A stretch of DNA of 64,000 bases from Noviherbaspirillum sp. UKPF54 (lineage in GTDB: Bacteria; Pseudomonadota; Gammaproteobacteria; Burkholderiales; Burkholderiaceae_D), in NCBI RefSeq assembly GCF_007874125.1, contig NZ_CP040128.1, forward strand, positions 1,550,001-1,614,000, written 5' to 3'. Below the pieces are notes generated by a model. It did not search any database. It worked only from the letters and a program-made list of their open reading frames with translations, and was not told the origin of the DNA. Position numbers and translations under genes: made by a program. Shown here piece by piece: positions 27,550 to 35,221 of this stretch. Within the stretch, counting starts at the first letter, position 1. The number at the start of each line of letters is the position of its first letter.

Positions 27550-28236
27550 ATGCTGGATAGTTCCTCTCGCCCTGATGCCATTGAAGTCGTTCATCTATGC
27601 AAACGCGTCGTCGATGCGGCCGGCGAACTGAATATTTTGGATGACATCGATTTTACCGTGCAGGCCGCGGAGACTCTCGCGATCGTGGGTGCTTCCGGTT
27701 CCGGCAAGTCGACCTTGCTTGGCTTGCTGGCCGGTCTCGATACGCCATCGGGCGGCACCGTAAAACTTGGTGGGGTGGATATCTTCGCGCTGGACGAGGA
27801 TGGGCGCGCCGCGCTGCGTCAAGCCATGCTCGGATTCGTGTTTCAGTCATTCCAGCTGCTGGCGCATCTGACCGCGCTGGAAAACGTGATGCTGCCAATG
27901 GAATTGCGGCGCGATGGCGACGCAAGGGAAAAGGCGGAGGCAATGCTGGCACGAGTTGGCCTTGCCAGCCGCTTGCGGCACTATCCGAAATACCTGTCTG
28001 GGGGAGAGCAGCAGCGAGTCGCGCTGGCGCGCGCCTTTGTGACCGAGCCGCCACTGCTGCTGGCGGACGAACCGACCGGCAGCCTCGATGCGGTGACCGG
28101 GGAAGCCATCATCCAGCTGATGTTCGAACTGAATCGGGAGCGCGGCTCGACCCTGGTGCTGGTCACGCACGATCCATCGATTGCTGCGCGCTGCCAGCGC
28201 ACCATTACCATCGCCGCGGGACGACTGGCATCATAA
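27550..28236 (+). CDS. ABC transporter ATP-binding protein, LolD/YbbA type
   Basis: A 228-residue ATPase of the MacB/LolD class. Walker A is GASGSGKSTLLGLL near residue 47, the signature is YLSGGEQQRVALARA near residue 150, and Walker B is LLLADEPTGSLD near residue 175. In E. coli the homologue ybbA is divergent from tesA, as here, and is followed by the permease ybbP. No permease follows here: the next gene is convergent nnrD/E, 17 bp away. Start codons of tesA and this gene are only 31 bp apart, so promoters must lie inside coding sequence. Confidence 0.9.
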   Translation: MLDSSSRPDAIEVVHLCKRVVDAAGELNILDDIDFTVQAAETLAIVGASGSGKSTLLGLLAGLDTPSGGTVKLGGVDIFALDEDGRAALRQAMLGFVFQSFQLLAHLTALENVMLPMELRRDGDAREKAEAMLARVGLASRLRHYPKYLSGGEQQRVALARAFVTEPPLLLADEPTGSLDAVTGEAIIQLMFELNRERGSTLVLVTHDPSIAARCQRTITIAAGRLAS

Positions 28237-28253
28237 TCGTCACGCGCGGACTT

Positions 28254-29795
28254 TCATTGGCTATTCGATGGTTCGTCCACGCCATGCTTATGGCTAAGGC
28301 GGTTGAGAAGCGCACGTACGCATGGAATGAGTTCACTCGCGGTCAGCCCGATAGGGCCTGTACCTTGAGCTACGAGGGTGTCGGCTGCTGATCCATGCAG
28401 CCAGCAGCCGGCGAGGGCTGCGGGCCACGCCTTCCAGCCTTGCGCGAGCAAGGCGCCGCATATCCCTGCAAGGACATCACCGGTGCCCGCCGTTGCAAGC
28501 GCGGGATTGCCCGTGGTATTGATCGCCAGTTCGCCGCCCGGCTGGGCGACTATAGTTCCCGAGCCCTTCAGCAGAACGACCGAGTTTAACTCCGCAGCCA
28601 GCTGGCGTGCTGCCGCCAGACGATCTGCCTGAACGCGCGCGGCGCTCGTGTTCAGCAATCTCGCCGCTTCCAGCGGGTGGGGCGTCAGAAGCGCCGGGTG
28701 GCCGCGACTGCGCAGTTTTAGGCGCAAATCGTCGCTTGAGGCAATCAGGTTCAAGGCGTCCGCATCGATCACTAGCGGCGCGCCGGACAGCAACGCGCGC
28801 GTCAAGATGTCCCTCGCGGCATTTGATGTGCCGAGGCCGGGACCGATCGTGACCGCCGATGAAGCAAAGTCCATGTCATGCGCATGGCGGCACATCAGTT
28901 CCGGCTGCGCGCTGTCGTAGGCCGGCGGCTCGGAAAGGAATGCCGCGAACACGCGACCAGCGCCGCATTTCGCCGCAGCGCGCGCTGCCAGAATGGCCGC
29001 GCCGCTCATCCCATGCGCGCCGCCGGCCACGATGACATCGCCGAAAGAGCCCTTGTGCGAGTTGTGTGGACGGGGTCGCAAATAGTCGGAAAACAATTCC
29101 GGCCGATTGAGCTGCGCCTTGGCGTCGACGAAGAATTCGCGCCCGATATCCAGGTCCGCCACCTCCACGTGCCCGGCGTAGTCCCGTCCATGCCCTGTAT
29201 GCAATCCAGGCTTGCCGCCGATGAAGGTCACCGTGTCGGTTGCTCGTATCGCGATACCTTCGGGGCCGACGATATTTCCGGTATCGGCATCGAGGCCGCT
29301 GGGGACATCCAGCGCCAGCACCTTGCAATCGAGATTGTTGACCTGTTCTATCACGCTGCGCAGCGGTGCGGAAATGGCCCGGGCCAAGCCAATCCCGAAC
29401 AATCCGTCGACGATAAGCGACCAGCGCGAGGCGGTGATGACTTGTTCCCCGCAGGCCGGGTCGGCAAATCGCAGCGGGCTGTTTTTCGCATTCTTGTGTG
29501 CGCGCCTGGAATCTTCCGATTGGCGATCTGAATCCGCAAACAGCAAAACGGTGACCGACGCGCCTTCCCGTGCAAGGTGGGTGGCGGCTTCCAGTGCGTC
29601 GCCGCCGTTGTTGCCGGGGCCGGCCAGGACGAGGATGGGTGCGTGGTGCCGGAGTGGGCCGACGAGCTCGAGGGCGCGTTTCGCAGCGGCTTGACCGGCG
29701 CGCTGCATCAAGGTGAAGGCGGGCAGTGCGGCGAGTGCAGCCTGTTCAATGGCGCGAATTTCCGCTACCGAGTACAGCGCGTGGGGCGATGGCAT
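28254..29795 (-). CDS. nnrDE: Bifunctional NAD(P)H-hydrate epimerase / ADP-dependent NAD(P)H-hydrate dehydratase
   Basis: A 513-residue fused metabolite-repair enzyme that restores damaged NAD(P)HX. The N-terminal epimerase (YjeF_N, residues 1-215) has APILVLAGPGNNGGDALEAA and VLALDVPSGLDADTG. The C-terminal dehydratase (ribokinase-like, residues about 230-500) has GVAG-type motifs KGSFGDVIVAGGAHGMSGAA, VTIGPGLG, and the catalytic ATGGTGDVLAG-like segment ATAGTGDVLAGICGALLAQG. Length is standard for the fusion. Convergent with the ABC ATPase gene. Confidence 0.93.
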   Translation of the reverse strand: MPSPHALYSVAEIRAIEQAALAALPAFTLMQRAGQAAAKRALELVGPLRHHAPILVLAGPGNNGGDALEAATHLAREGASVTVLLFADSDRQSEDSRRAHKNAKNSPLRFADPACGEQVITASRWSLIVDGLFGIGLARAISAPLRSVIEQVNNLDCKVLALDVPSGLDADTGNIVGPEGIAIRATDTVTFIGGKPGLHTGHGRDYAGHVEVADLDIGREFFVDAKAQLNRPELFSDYLRPRPHNSHKGSFGDVIVAGGAHGMSGAAILAARAAAKCGAGRVFAAFLSEPPAYDSAQPELMCRHAHDMDFASSAVTIGPGLGTSNAARDILTRALLSGAPLVIDADALNLIASSDDLRLKLRSRGHPALLTPHPLEAARLLNTSAARVQADRLAAARQLAAELNSVVLLKGSGTIVAQPGGELAINTTGNPALATAGTGDVLAGICGALLAQGWKAWPAALAGCWLHGSAADTLVAQGTGPIGLTASELIPCVRALLNRLSHKHGVDEPSNSQ

Positions 29796-29914
29796 GGAGC
29801 AGTGGTGGAGCAGGTTGGTTGAAATGGCGTTACCGGCAGGGATGGAGCTTGATTTTATGCTAAGTAACTCTAGGTTGCGAACATTCTACGTCACTCAAAA
29901 AACATTCATTTTAT

Positions 29915-29943
29915 TTGCATCATTTAAAAGCTGCATTTAGAAT
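29915..29943 (+). promoter_or_regulatory. Probable promoter of the DUF2249 gene
   Basis: TTGCAT (29915-29920) and TAGAAT (29938-29943) are separated by 17 bp. The -10 lies inside the 23-bp NsrR-type dyad (29928-29950). The leader to the ATG at 30040 would be about 90 nt. Confidence 0.5.
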
Positions 29944-29950
29944 GGATCTT
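29928..29950 (+). promoter_or_regulatory. NsrR-type operator upstream of the DUF2249 gene
   Basis: Left arm AAGCTGCATTT, one central A, right arm GAATGGATCTT. The known NsrR site in beta- and gamma-proteobacteria has two 11-bp inverted arms close to AAGATGCATTT around one base. The left arm differs at one position, and the right arm is complementary to the left at 8 of 11 positions. It overlaps the -10, a repressing position. An nsrR gene is in the window at 59817-60281. Confidence 0.6.
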
Positions 29951-30039
29951 AAATCCGGGCAATGCCCAGGATTAATGAGAGCGCCCGGTTGCGGACGTTC
30001 GATCCGAGGAAGATTTCATTTCACCACAGGAGTAGTTTC

Positions 30040-30303
30040 ATGGCACACGATTGTTCCCATCCGGTCATCGCCGAAGGCGTTTATCCATTTGACGCGCGCG
30101 GCATCGCAAAGCGCTTCCGCCATGCGGCGATCTTCGGTGCGCTGAGCGCATTGCAGCCGGGCGAAACCATGCGTTTTTGCAATGACCATGATCCGCTGCC
30201 GCTGCTGTCGCAAATTCATGCGCACTTCGGCGAAGGCGTCAAAATGGCCTACGTGCAGCGTGAGCCGGGCGCAATCGTTATCGACTTCCTGGTAACTGCC
30301 TGA
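30040..30303 (+). CDS. DUF2249 domain protein, probably nitric oxide-responsive
   Basis: An 87-residue protein of the DUF2249 family. Family positions are visible: FDARGIAKRFRHAAIFGALSA with D-x-R-G and R-H, then LQPGETMRFCNDHDPLPLL with the N-D-H-D-P motif. The start was placed at 30040 with ribosome-binding site AGGAG. The biochemical function is unknown; DUF2249 genes often sit beside denitrification and nitrosative-stress genes. The upstream region has a promoter overlapped by an NsrR-type operator, which supports control by nitric oxide. Monocistronic; convergent with the oxidoreductase at 30309. Confidence 0.85.
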   Translation: MAHDCSHPVIAEGVYPFDARGIAKRFRHAAIFGALSALQPGETMRFCNDHDPLPLLSQIHAHFGEGVKMAYVQREPGAIVIDFLVTA

Positions 30304-30308
30304 CGCGT

Positions 30309-31430
30309 TCAGGATAGCGTCAGCATCCCGGCCATGTGCGCCGCGATCGCAAGCGACGCGGTCAGGCCGGGAGATTCGATGCCGTACAAACCCAGGTAAC
30401 GGGGATGGCCGTGCGTGGAGAACAGAAAGTCGGCGCTGCTACCGGGCGGGCTGACTTTCGGGCGCACGCCGGCATATGCTGGTTGTAGGGCAGCGTCCGG
30501 CAGCTGTGGCCAGTACGCGCGGATTTCGGTGTAAAACTTGTCTGCGCGCCCGGGGTCGACGGCGTAATCGAGCGCGCCGTCCGCATTGGCGAGCCATTCG
30601 ACATCCGGCCCGAAGCGCGCTTGTCCGCCCAAGTCGAGCGTTAGGTGTACTCCCAGCCCGCCCGCTTCCGGAATCGGATAGATCAGCCTGGAAAAAGGCA
30701 CATGGCCGGCGAGCGAATAGTAATTCCCCTTGGCGAAGTAGGGATGCGGAACGCTATCCGCATCCAGACCGTCGATGGCGCGTGCAAGCTGCGGCGCCCA
30801 TAGACCACCGCAATTGATCACCGTTTTAGCCAGCACTTCCGTTTCGTTTCCGCCTCCATCGCGTACCAGCACAGCGATGCCGTCGGCATGCGCGACGCCG
30901 CCGGCAATTTCACTGTCGAACGCAAACAGCGCGCCAGCGCGTTCGGCGTCCGCCTGCAGCGCGAGCATGTAGGCGTGGCTGTCGAGGATGCCGGTGCGGG
31001 GGGATGACAGCGCTGCGATACAGGACAAGGCCGGCTCCATCGCCCGGGCTTGTGCGGCGGTGAGCATCGCGACTTCATGACAGCCATTGGCCTGGGCCTG
31101 CGCATGGATGGCGGCGAGCTTGTCGAGCTGAGACTCGGTGGTGGCGACGATCAGCTTGCCGCACTGGCGGTAGGCGATGTGACGGTCTTCGCAATAGGCG
31201 TACAGCGAATGCCGTCCGGCCACGCAGAGTCGGGCCTTCAGGCTGCCTGTCGGATAGTATAGGCCGGCATGAATCACTTCGCTGTTGCGCGAACTGGTTT
31301 CCATGCCAATTGCCGCATGTCTTTCTGCTACCAGAACTTCTCTTCCACGCTGCGCAAGTTCGCGCGCGACCGCCAGGCCGACGACGCCCGCGCCGACGAC
31401 CAGGCAGTCAACCTTATCCATAGCGGGCAA
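30309..31430 (-). CDS. FAD-dependent oxidoreductase, L-2-hydroxyglutarate oxidase-like
   Basis: A 373-residue DAO-family flavoprotein. The FAD motif is CLVVGAGVVGLAVARELAQRG near residue 8, ending at LVAERH, followed by GMETSSRNSEVIHAGLYYP, which is typical of LhgO/L-2-hydroxyglutarate dehydrogenase-like proteins. C-terminal GIESPGLTASLAIA carries the second FAD contact. The start (31430, or 31421 at the fourth codon) lies inside the end of dadA, so the two are translationally coupled. The substrate is likely a 2-hydroxy acid or amino acid but is not fixed by sequence. Confidence 0.85.
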   Translation of the reverse strand: MPAMDKVDCLVVGAGVVGLAVARELAQRGREVLVAERHAAIGMETSSRNSEVIHAGLYYPTGSLKARLCVAGRHSLYAYCEDRHIAYRQCGKLIVATTESQLDKLAAIHAQAQANGCHEVAMLTAAQARAMEPALSCIAALSSPRTGILDSHAYMLALQADAERAGALFAFDSEIAGGVAHADGIAVLVRDGGGNETEVLAKTVINCGGLWAPQLARAIDGLDADSVPHPYFAKGNYYSLAGHVPFSRLIYPIPEAGGLGVHLTLDLGGQARFGPDVEWLANADGALDYAVDPGRADKFYTEIRAYWPQLPDAALQPAYAGVRPKVSPPGSSADFLFSTHGHPRYLGLYGIESPGLTASLAIAAHMAGMLTLS

Positions 31431-32664
31431 GGGTCAAGCCGTCCATGTCGATGTCGGGAGAGCGCGCCGAAATGATATCGGCCAGCACCTTGCCGGAACC
31501 GGCTGCCATGGCCCATCCGCTGCTGCCGTGCCCGATATTGAGATAGACATTGCGCACCGGCGTGGCGCCCAGAATAGGGGGGCCATCCGGCAGCATGGGG
31601 CGCACGCCGCACCAGAAATTGGCTGTCGCATAGTTGGCTGCGTCCGGGAACCAGTCGGCGCCCACCTTGACGAGCGTGCGCAACGCGGCCTGATTCAGCT
31701 GGGTCGTGTCCGAGCCGAACTCGGCCGTGCCCGATACGCGCACCCGGCCACCCAGCCGGGTGATGGCGACCTTGTAGGATTCGTCGAGCAGCGCCGCGTG
31801 CGGCGATTGATCGAAGTTCTTGATCGCGGCCGTCGCCGAATATCCCTTGACCGGGTACATCGGGACGGTGATGCCGATCGATTTGAGCAGCGGCAGGCTA
31901 TCGATACCTGCGGCGATCACGGCCGCATCGGCGGCAAACCGGCGCTCGTCGATGTTTACCCATACCTGCCCGCCTTCCTGTTCGATCGAGCGCACCGTGT
32001 TCGAAAAATAGAACTGCACGCCCATCGAACTGGCGATATTCCGCAGCCGCTTTGCAAACAGCGGACAATTGCCTGCGTGATCCTGAGGCAAATGCAATGC
32101 GCCGGCCAGTTTCGTTGTCGTGGAAAGCGACGGCTCGATCAGGCGGGCGGTTTCGGGATCGACCAGCTGGTGCGGCACTTCGTATTCGGCGAGCAGCTCC
32201 AGGGCCGGTTCGGCCAGCTTCATTTCCTGGTCGGTGCGAAACAGCTGCAGCACGCCTTCGGTCTGCTCGTATTCGATTTCATATGTCTCGCGCAGCTGGT
32301 GCAGCAGCTCCCTGCTGTAGAACGCGATGCGCTGCATCCGGGTCTTGTTGATCCGGTATCGCTCCAGGTCGCACTCGGCTACCCAGCGGCGCAGCCAGCG
32401 CCACAGGGCGCGGTCGGTGCTCGGCTTGAGCAGGACCGGCGCCTCCGACCGGAAAAGCGACGAGAGTATCTTGCGCGGCATGCCCGGCGCCGCCCATGGC
32501 GCCACATGGCCGGGAGCGACGATGCCGGCATTGGCAAAGCTTGCTTCATGAGCGACATTGTGGTGGCGCTCGATGACTGCGACTTCATGTCCTGCTTCGG
32601 CAAGAAAATAGGCGGTGCAGACGCCGACGACGCCCCCGCCGATAACTACGACCTGCTTTGTCAC
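31414..32664 (-). CDS. dadA: D-amino acid dehydrogenase small subunit
   Basis: A 416-residue membrane-associated flavoprotein that oxidatively deaminates D-amino acids such as D-alanine. FAD motif VVVIGGGVVGVCTAYFLAEAG at the N-terminus, then HEASFANAGIVAPGHVAPWA, a DadA signature, and C-terminal RPMLPDGPPILGATPVRNVYLNIGHG. No cleavable signal peptide. It overlaps the next oxidoreductase by 17 bp. The usual partner, catabolic alanine racemase dadX, is not adjacent; alr at 7.5 kb is linked to radA. About 350 bp without genes lie upstream. Confidence 0.92.
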   Translation of the reverse strand: MTKQVVVIGGGVVGVCTAYFLAEAGHEVAVIERHHNVAHEASFANAGIVAPGHVAPWAAPGMPRKILSSLFRSEAPVLLKPSTDRALWRWLRRWVAECDLERYRINKTRMQRIAFYSRELLHQLRETYEIEYEQTEGVLQLFRTDQEMKLAEPALELLAEYEVPHQLVDPETARLIEPSLSTTTKLAGALHLPQDHAGNCPLFAKRLRNIASSMGVQFYFSNTVRSIEQEGGQVWVNIDERRFAADAAVIAAGIDSLPLLKSIGITVPMYPVKGYSATAAIKNFDQSPHAALLDESYKVAITRLGGRVRVSGTAEFGSDTTQLNQAALRTLVKVGADWFPDAANYATANFWCGVRPMLPDGPPILGATPVRNVYLNIGHGSSGWAMAAGSGKVLADIISARSPDIDMDGLTLARYG

Positions 32665-33020
32665 TTATTTAACCTGTCATTGGGTGTGTGGACGAGAGCC
32701 TTGCGGGACGCCGCCGCATCGGATGACACGGCGGGCCTGTGCCCGCAGGCTCGGAAACGCGCTTGCATGAACAAACAGGTTTGCTACGCCATTGCAGTAC
32801 AAAATGTGTTGAAAGATAAAGCTTCGATCCGGCGCGTGCTGCCAATTGCCAAGTGACAGCATAGACTGCCAGACACATATCTAGTTCGCTGGCATCATTT
32901 TATTCTTTCGGCAGGGAAAGTGGTTACACAATGCATGTGACTTGTGACTGGCCTGCATCACTCCTGAGAAGTTAAACAATTTTTGGCATGCGCCGATGGC
33001 GGCGATGCATTATCTGCATG
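32665..33020. other. Intergenic region upstream of dadA, no gene seen
   Basis: 356 bp with no convincing gene on either strand. It must hold the dadA promoter (minus strand). A G/C-rich hairpin GCGGGC-CTGT-GCCCGC is present at 32731-32746. The left part is GC-rich and the right part AT-rich. I could not identify a clear promoter or operator. Confidence 0.6.
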
Positions 33021-33755
33021 TCATTTGTTCGAGGCGCAAGGCCCGGCGTACCCCGGCAAGTCCTGTGCTTCCGGTTGGCAGGCCAGCTTTTGCGCCGTCT
33101 GGAGCGCGGAGAGCAGGGTCAGCCGGTCTATCGGCTGCCAGCCCATGCGCTCGCCGAAGTAACGCGCCCAGGCGAACTCCATGAAGTAGGCGTCGGTCTT
33201 CTTGAAGAATCCGGCATCTTCCGCATAGCCGGCAAGAGAGCGATAGGCATCGTCGCCCAAGTCCTTGATATGCGCCGGCAGTTCCTCCGGCGTGATGGGT
33301 TTGCCGTGGGAGTCGAACAGATACACCCAGTGCCGGGCTCGCATCTGATCCCAGAAGGAGGCGCGGTTGTCGAAACGGTGAATCACTTCAGCCGTTATTT
33401 TTTCCGCACCAACGCGCGTGAGTACGCTGGCAAGATGATGTCCATCGGTCAGATAAAACTTGCCATCCGGAGCCTGCACCACCGGAACCGCCCACTTGCT
33501 GGTGTACTGGGCGCCGTCGATCCCGGGAGGCATTCGCGCCGCGCGCTCTTCGACCTGCATCGCTCCGATCGCCGGCTGGGTCGGGTGCAGCGCTTCCAGC
33601 GAGATTTCACATTTGCCATGAACCGGAATCTCCCGGCTGCATGTCGGCGCTGCCAGCGCATTGCAGCAGGCGAGCGCGAGGACGGCGGGCAAGGATAGCC
33701 CAAATGCCGCGAGCTTCGGTTCGAAGGAGCGGCTGGCGAAAGGAATGCCTGGCAT
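33021..33755 (-). CDS. Exported ParB/sulfiredoxin-fold protein (ParBc_2 type)
   Basis: A 244-residue protein with an N-terminal signal sequence (AAFGLSLPAVLALACCNALAA, about residues 15-36), so it probably acts in the periplasm. The core resembles the putative ParB-like nuclease family: SLEALHPTQPAIG near residue 50, then KWAVPVVQAPDGKFYLTDGHHLASVL near residue 85, where DGHH takes the place of the GHRR-type loop of ParB. The remaining C-terminal half is Trp/Tyr-rich. The start at 33755 was chosen because it gives the signal peptide. Not a chromosome-partition ParB. Function unknown. Confidence 0.75.
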   Translation of the reverse strand: MPGIPFASRSFEPKLAAFGLSLPAVLALACCNALAAPTCSREIPVHGKCEISLEALHPTQPAIGAMQVEERAARMPPGIDGAQYTSKWAVPVVQAPDGKFYLTDGHHLASVLTRVGAEKITAEVIHRFDNRASFWDQMRARHWVYLFDSHGKPITPEELPAHIKDLGDDAYRSLAGYAEDAGFFKKTDAYFMEFAWARYFGERMGWQPIDRLTLLSALQTAQKLACQPEAQDLPGYAGPCASNK

Positions 33756-33823
33756 GGGATTTCCTGGATAAGCAAAGGCGCAATGATAACTGCAAGTCCG
33801 GCGCGCGGTCGCCATTCGGGATG

Positions 33824-35140
33824 TTATTGGCGCAGCGCTGCTTCGGCGGCGCGCGCGATGGCCAGCACCTTCGCATCCGACATTGCCGGTCCGGCGATCA
33901 TTAGCCCGACCGGCAGCGTGCCCGGCGCATGGCAAGGCAGCGAGATCGCGCAGCCGTCGAGCAGGTTGATGGTGGACGGATTGCGCAGCAGGAGAGCATT
34001 GGCCTTAAAAAATGCGTCTTCCGACGCCTCGAGGTACGCGATGGGCGGCGCGACGATCGGGACCGTTGGCATGAGCAGCGCGTCGAATGCGCCCAGTTCC
34101 CTTTCCATCCTTGCGATCCAGTCGCGTCGCTTTCTGTGCAGGTCGATGTAGTCGGCAGCGCTCAGCGCGGAGCCCATCCTGATGCGCTTCGCGACGCGGA
34201 AGTCGTACTGGTCTTCATGGGCGGCAAGTAATCCGCGATGCCAGGAATAGGCCTCCGCGCCGGAAAACCTGTTGAGCTCGGCTGCCTCGGCCAGCAGCGA
34301 AAACGGCGCGTCGACGAGCTGCGCCCCCGCCCGGGACAGGCTGGTCAGCGCGGCGGAGAACGAGGTGGCGACATGCGGCTCCAGCGCATCGAGCATCACC
34401 GTCCCGGGCACCGCCAGGCGCACTTGGCCGAGGGCCAGCTCGGGAATGGTCAACGGATCGTCGGCGATCACGCTATCGAGGTAGATACAGTCGTTGACCG
34501 AGCGCGTCATCGCGCAAACCGTATCCAGCGTGGTCGACAACGGTATGGTTCCTGCGGTCGGCACGCGCCGCGCCGTCGACTTGAAGCCGACGATGCCGCA
34601 CAGGGCCGCGGGAATCCGAATTGAGCCGCCGGTGTCTGAGCCGAGGGCGGCAACGCAAAGGCCGCTTGCCACCGATACCGCAGCGCCGGAAGAGGATCCG
34701 CCCGGGATGCGCATGGCGGTGTCATCCGCCGGATTGGGCGGGGTGCCGTAATGCGGGTTCAATCCGACGCCAGAGAACGCGAATTCGGTCATGTTGGTTT
34801 TGCCGATGAGCGCGGCGCCGGCGCCACGCAGACGCCGCACCGCGGGGGCATCGGCGGCGGCGGGCGGCATGCCGCCCAGAACGGTGGAGCCCGCCATCGT
34901 GGTTTCGCCCGCAATATCGGTCAAATCCTTGACCGATACCGGCAGCCCCGCCAGCGGCGGCAATTGCACGCCCGCGACCCGCATCGCGTCCGCATAAGCC
35001 GCGCTTGCCCGTGCTGCTGCGGGGTAGAGCCTGGTAAAGACGGCCGTGGCTCGTTCGGCATGCGGAAGGATGGCATCCATCAGGGCGCGGCGCGAGGTAG
35101 TGGCCAGTGCAGCGATCGATTGGGAAATGAGGTTATTCAT
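33824..35140 (-). CDS. Amidase, amidase-signature family
   Basis: A 438-residue serine amidase. The Ser-cisSer-Lys triad is visible: Lys in GLPVSVKDLTDIAG near residue 73, cis-Ser in RIPGGSSSGAAVSVA near residue 147, and nucleophile Ser in ALGSDTGGSIRIPAALCG near residue 171. The lack of GatB/GatC neighbours argues against a glutamyl-tRNA amidotransferase subunit. The start was placed at 35140 (MNNLISQSIAAL). It is divergent from the GT39 gene with 81 bp between starts. The substrate is unknown. Confidence 0.88.
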   Translation of the reverse strand: MNNLISQSIAALATTSRRALMDAILPHAERATAVFTRLYPAAARASAAYADAMRVAGVQLPPLAGLPVSVKDLTDIAGETTMAGSTVLGGMPPAAADAPAVRRLRGAGAALIGKTNMTEFAFSGVGLNPHYGTPPNPADDTAMRIPGGSSSGAAVSVASGLCVAALGSDTGGSIRIPAALCGIVGFKSTARRVPTAGTIPLSTTLDTVCAMTRSVNDCIYLDSVIADDPLTIPELALGQVRLAVPGTVMLDALEPHVATSFSAALTSLSRAGAQLVDAPFSLLAEAAELNRFSGAEAYSWHRGLLAAHEDQYDFRVAKRIRMGSALSAADYIDLHRKRRDWIARMERELGAFDALLMPTVPIVAPPIAYLEASEDAFFKANALLLRNPSTINLLDGCAISLPCHAPGTLPVGLMIAGPAMSDAKVLAIARAAEAALRQ

Positions 35141-35221
35141 GCGAAAATCGGCGGTTTTTACTTTGCAGGGCAACTAGTATATCGAGTTGCCTGTGGTAAG
35201 CGTTTCGCTGGGAGAGGCACA

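Noticed and set aside
30309..31430. Second D-amino acid dehydrogenase copy
   Set aside because: The motifs after the FAD site (SSRNSEVIHAGLYYP) match the L-2-hydroxyglutarate oxidase-like branch rather than DadA.
31285..32856. 523-codon plus-strand frame opposite dadA
   Set aside because: No domain similarity seen, and it mirrors dadA and its upstream region; dadA has complete flavoprotein motifs.
33021..33755. Chromosome-partition ParB
   Set aside because: It has a signal peptide, no helix-turn-helix region and no parA neighbour; only the nuclease-like core is similar.
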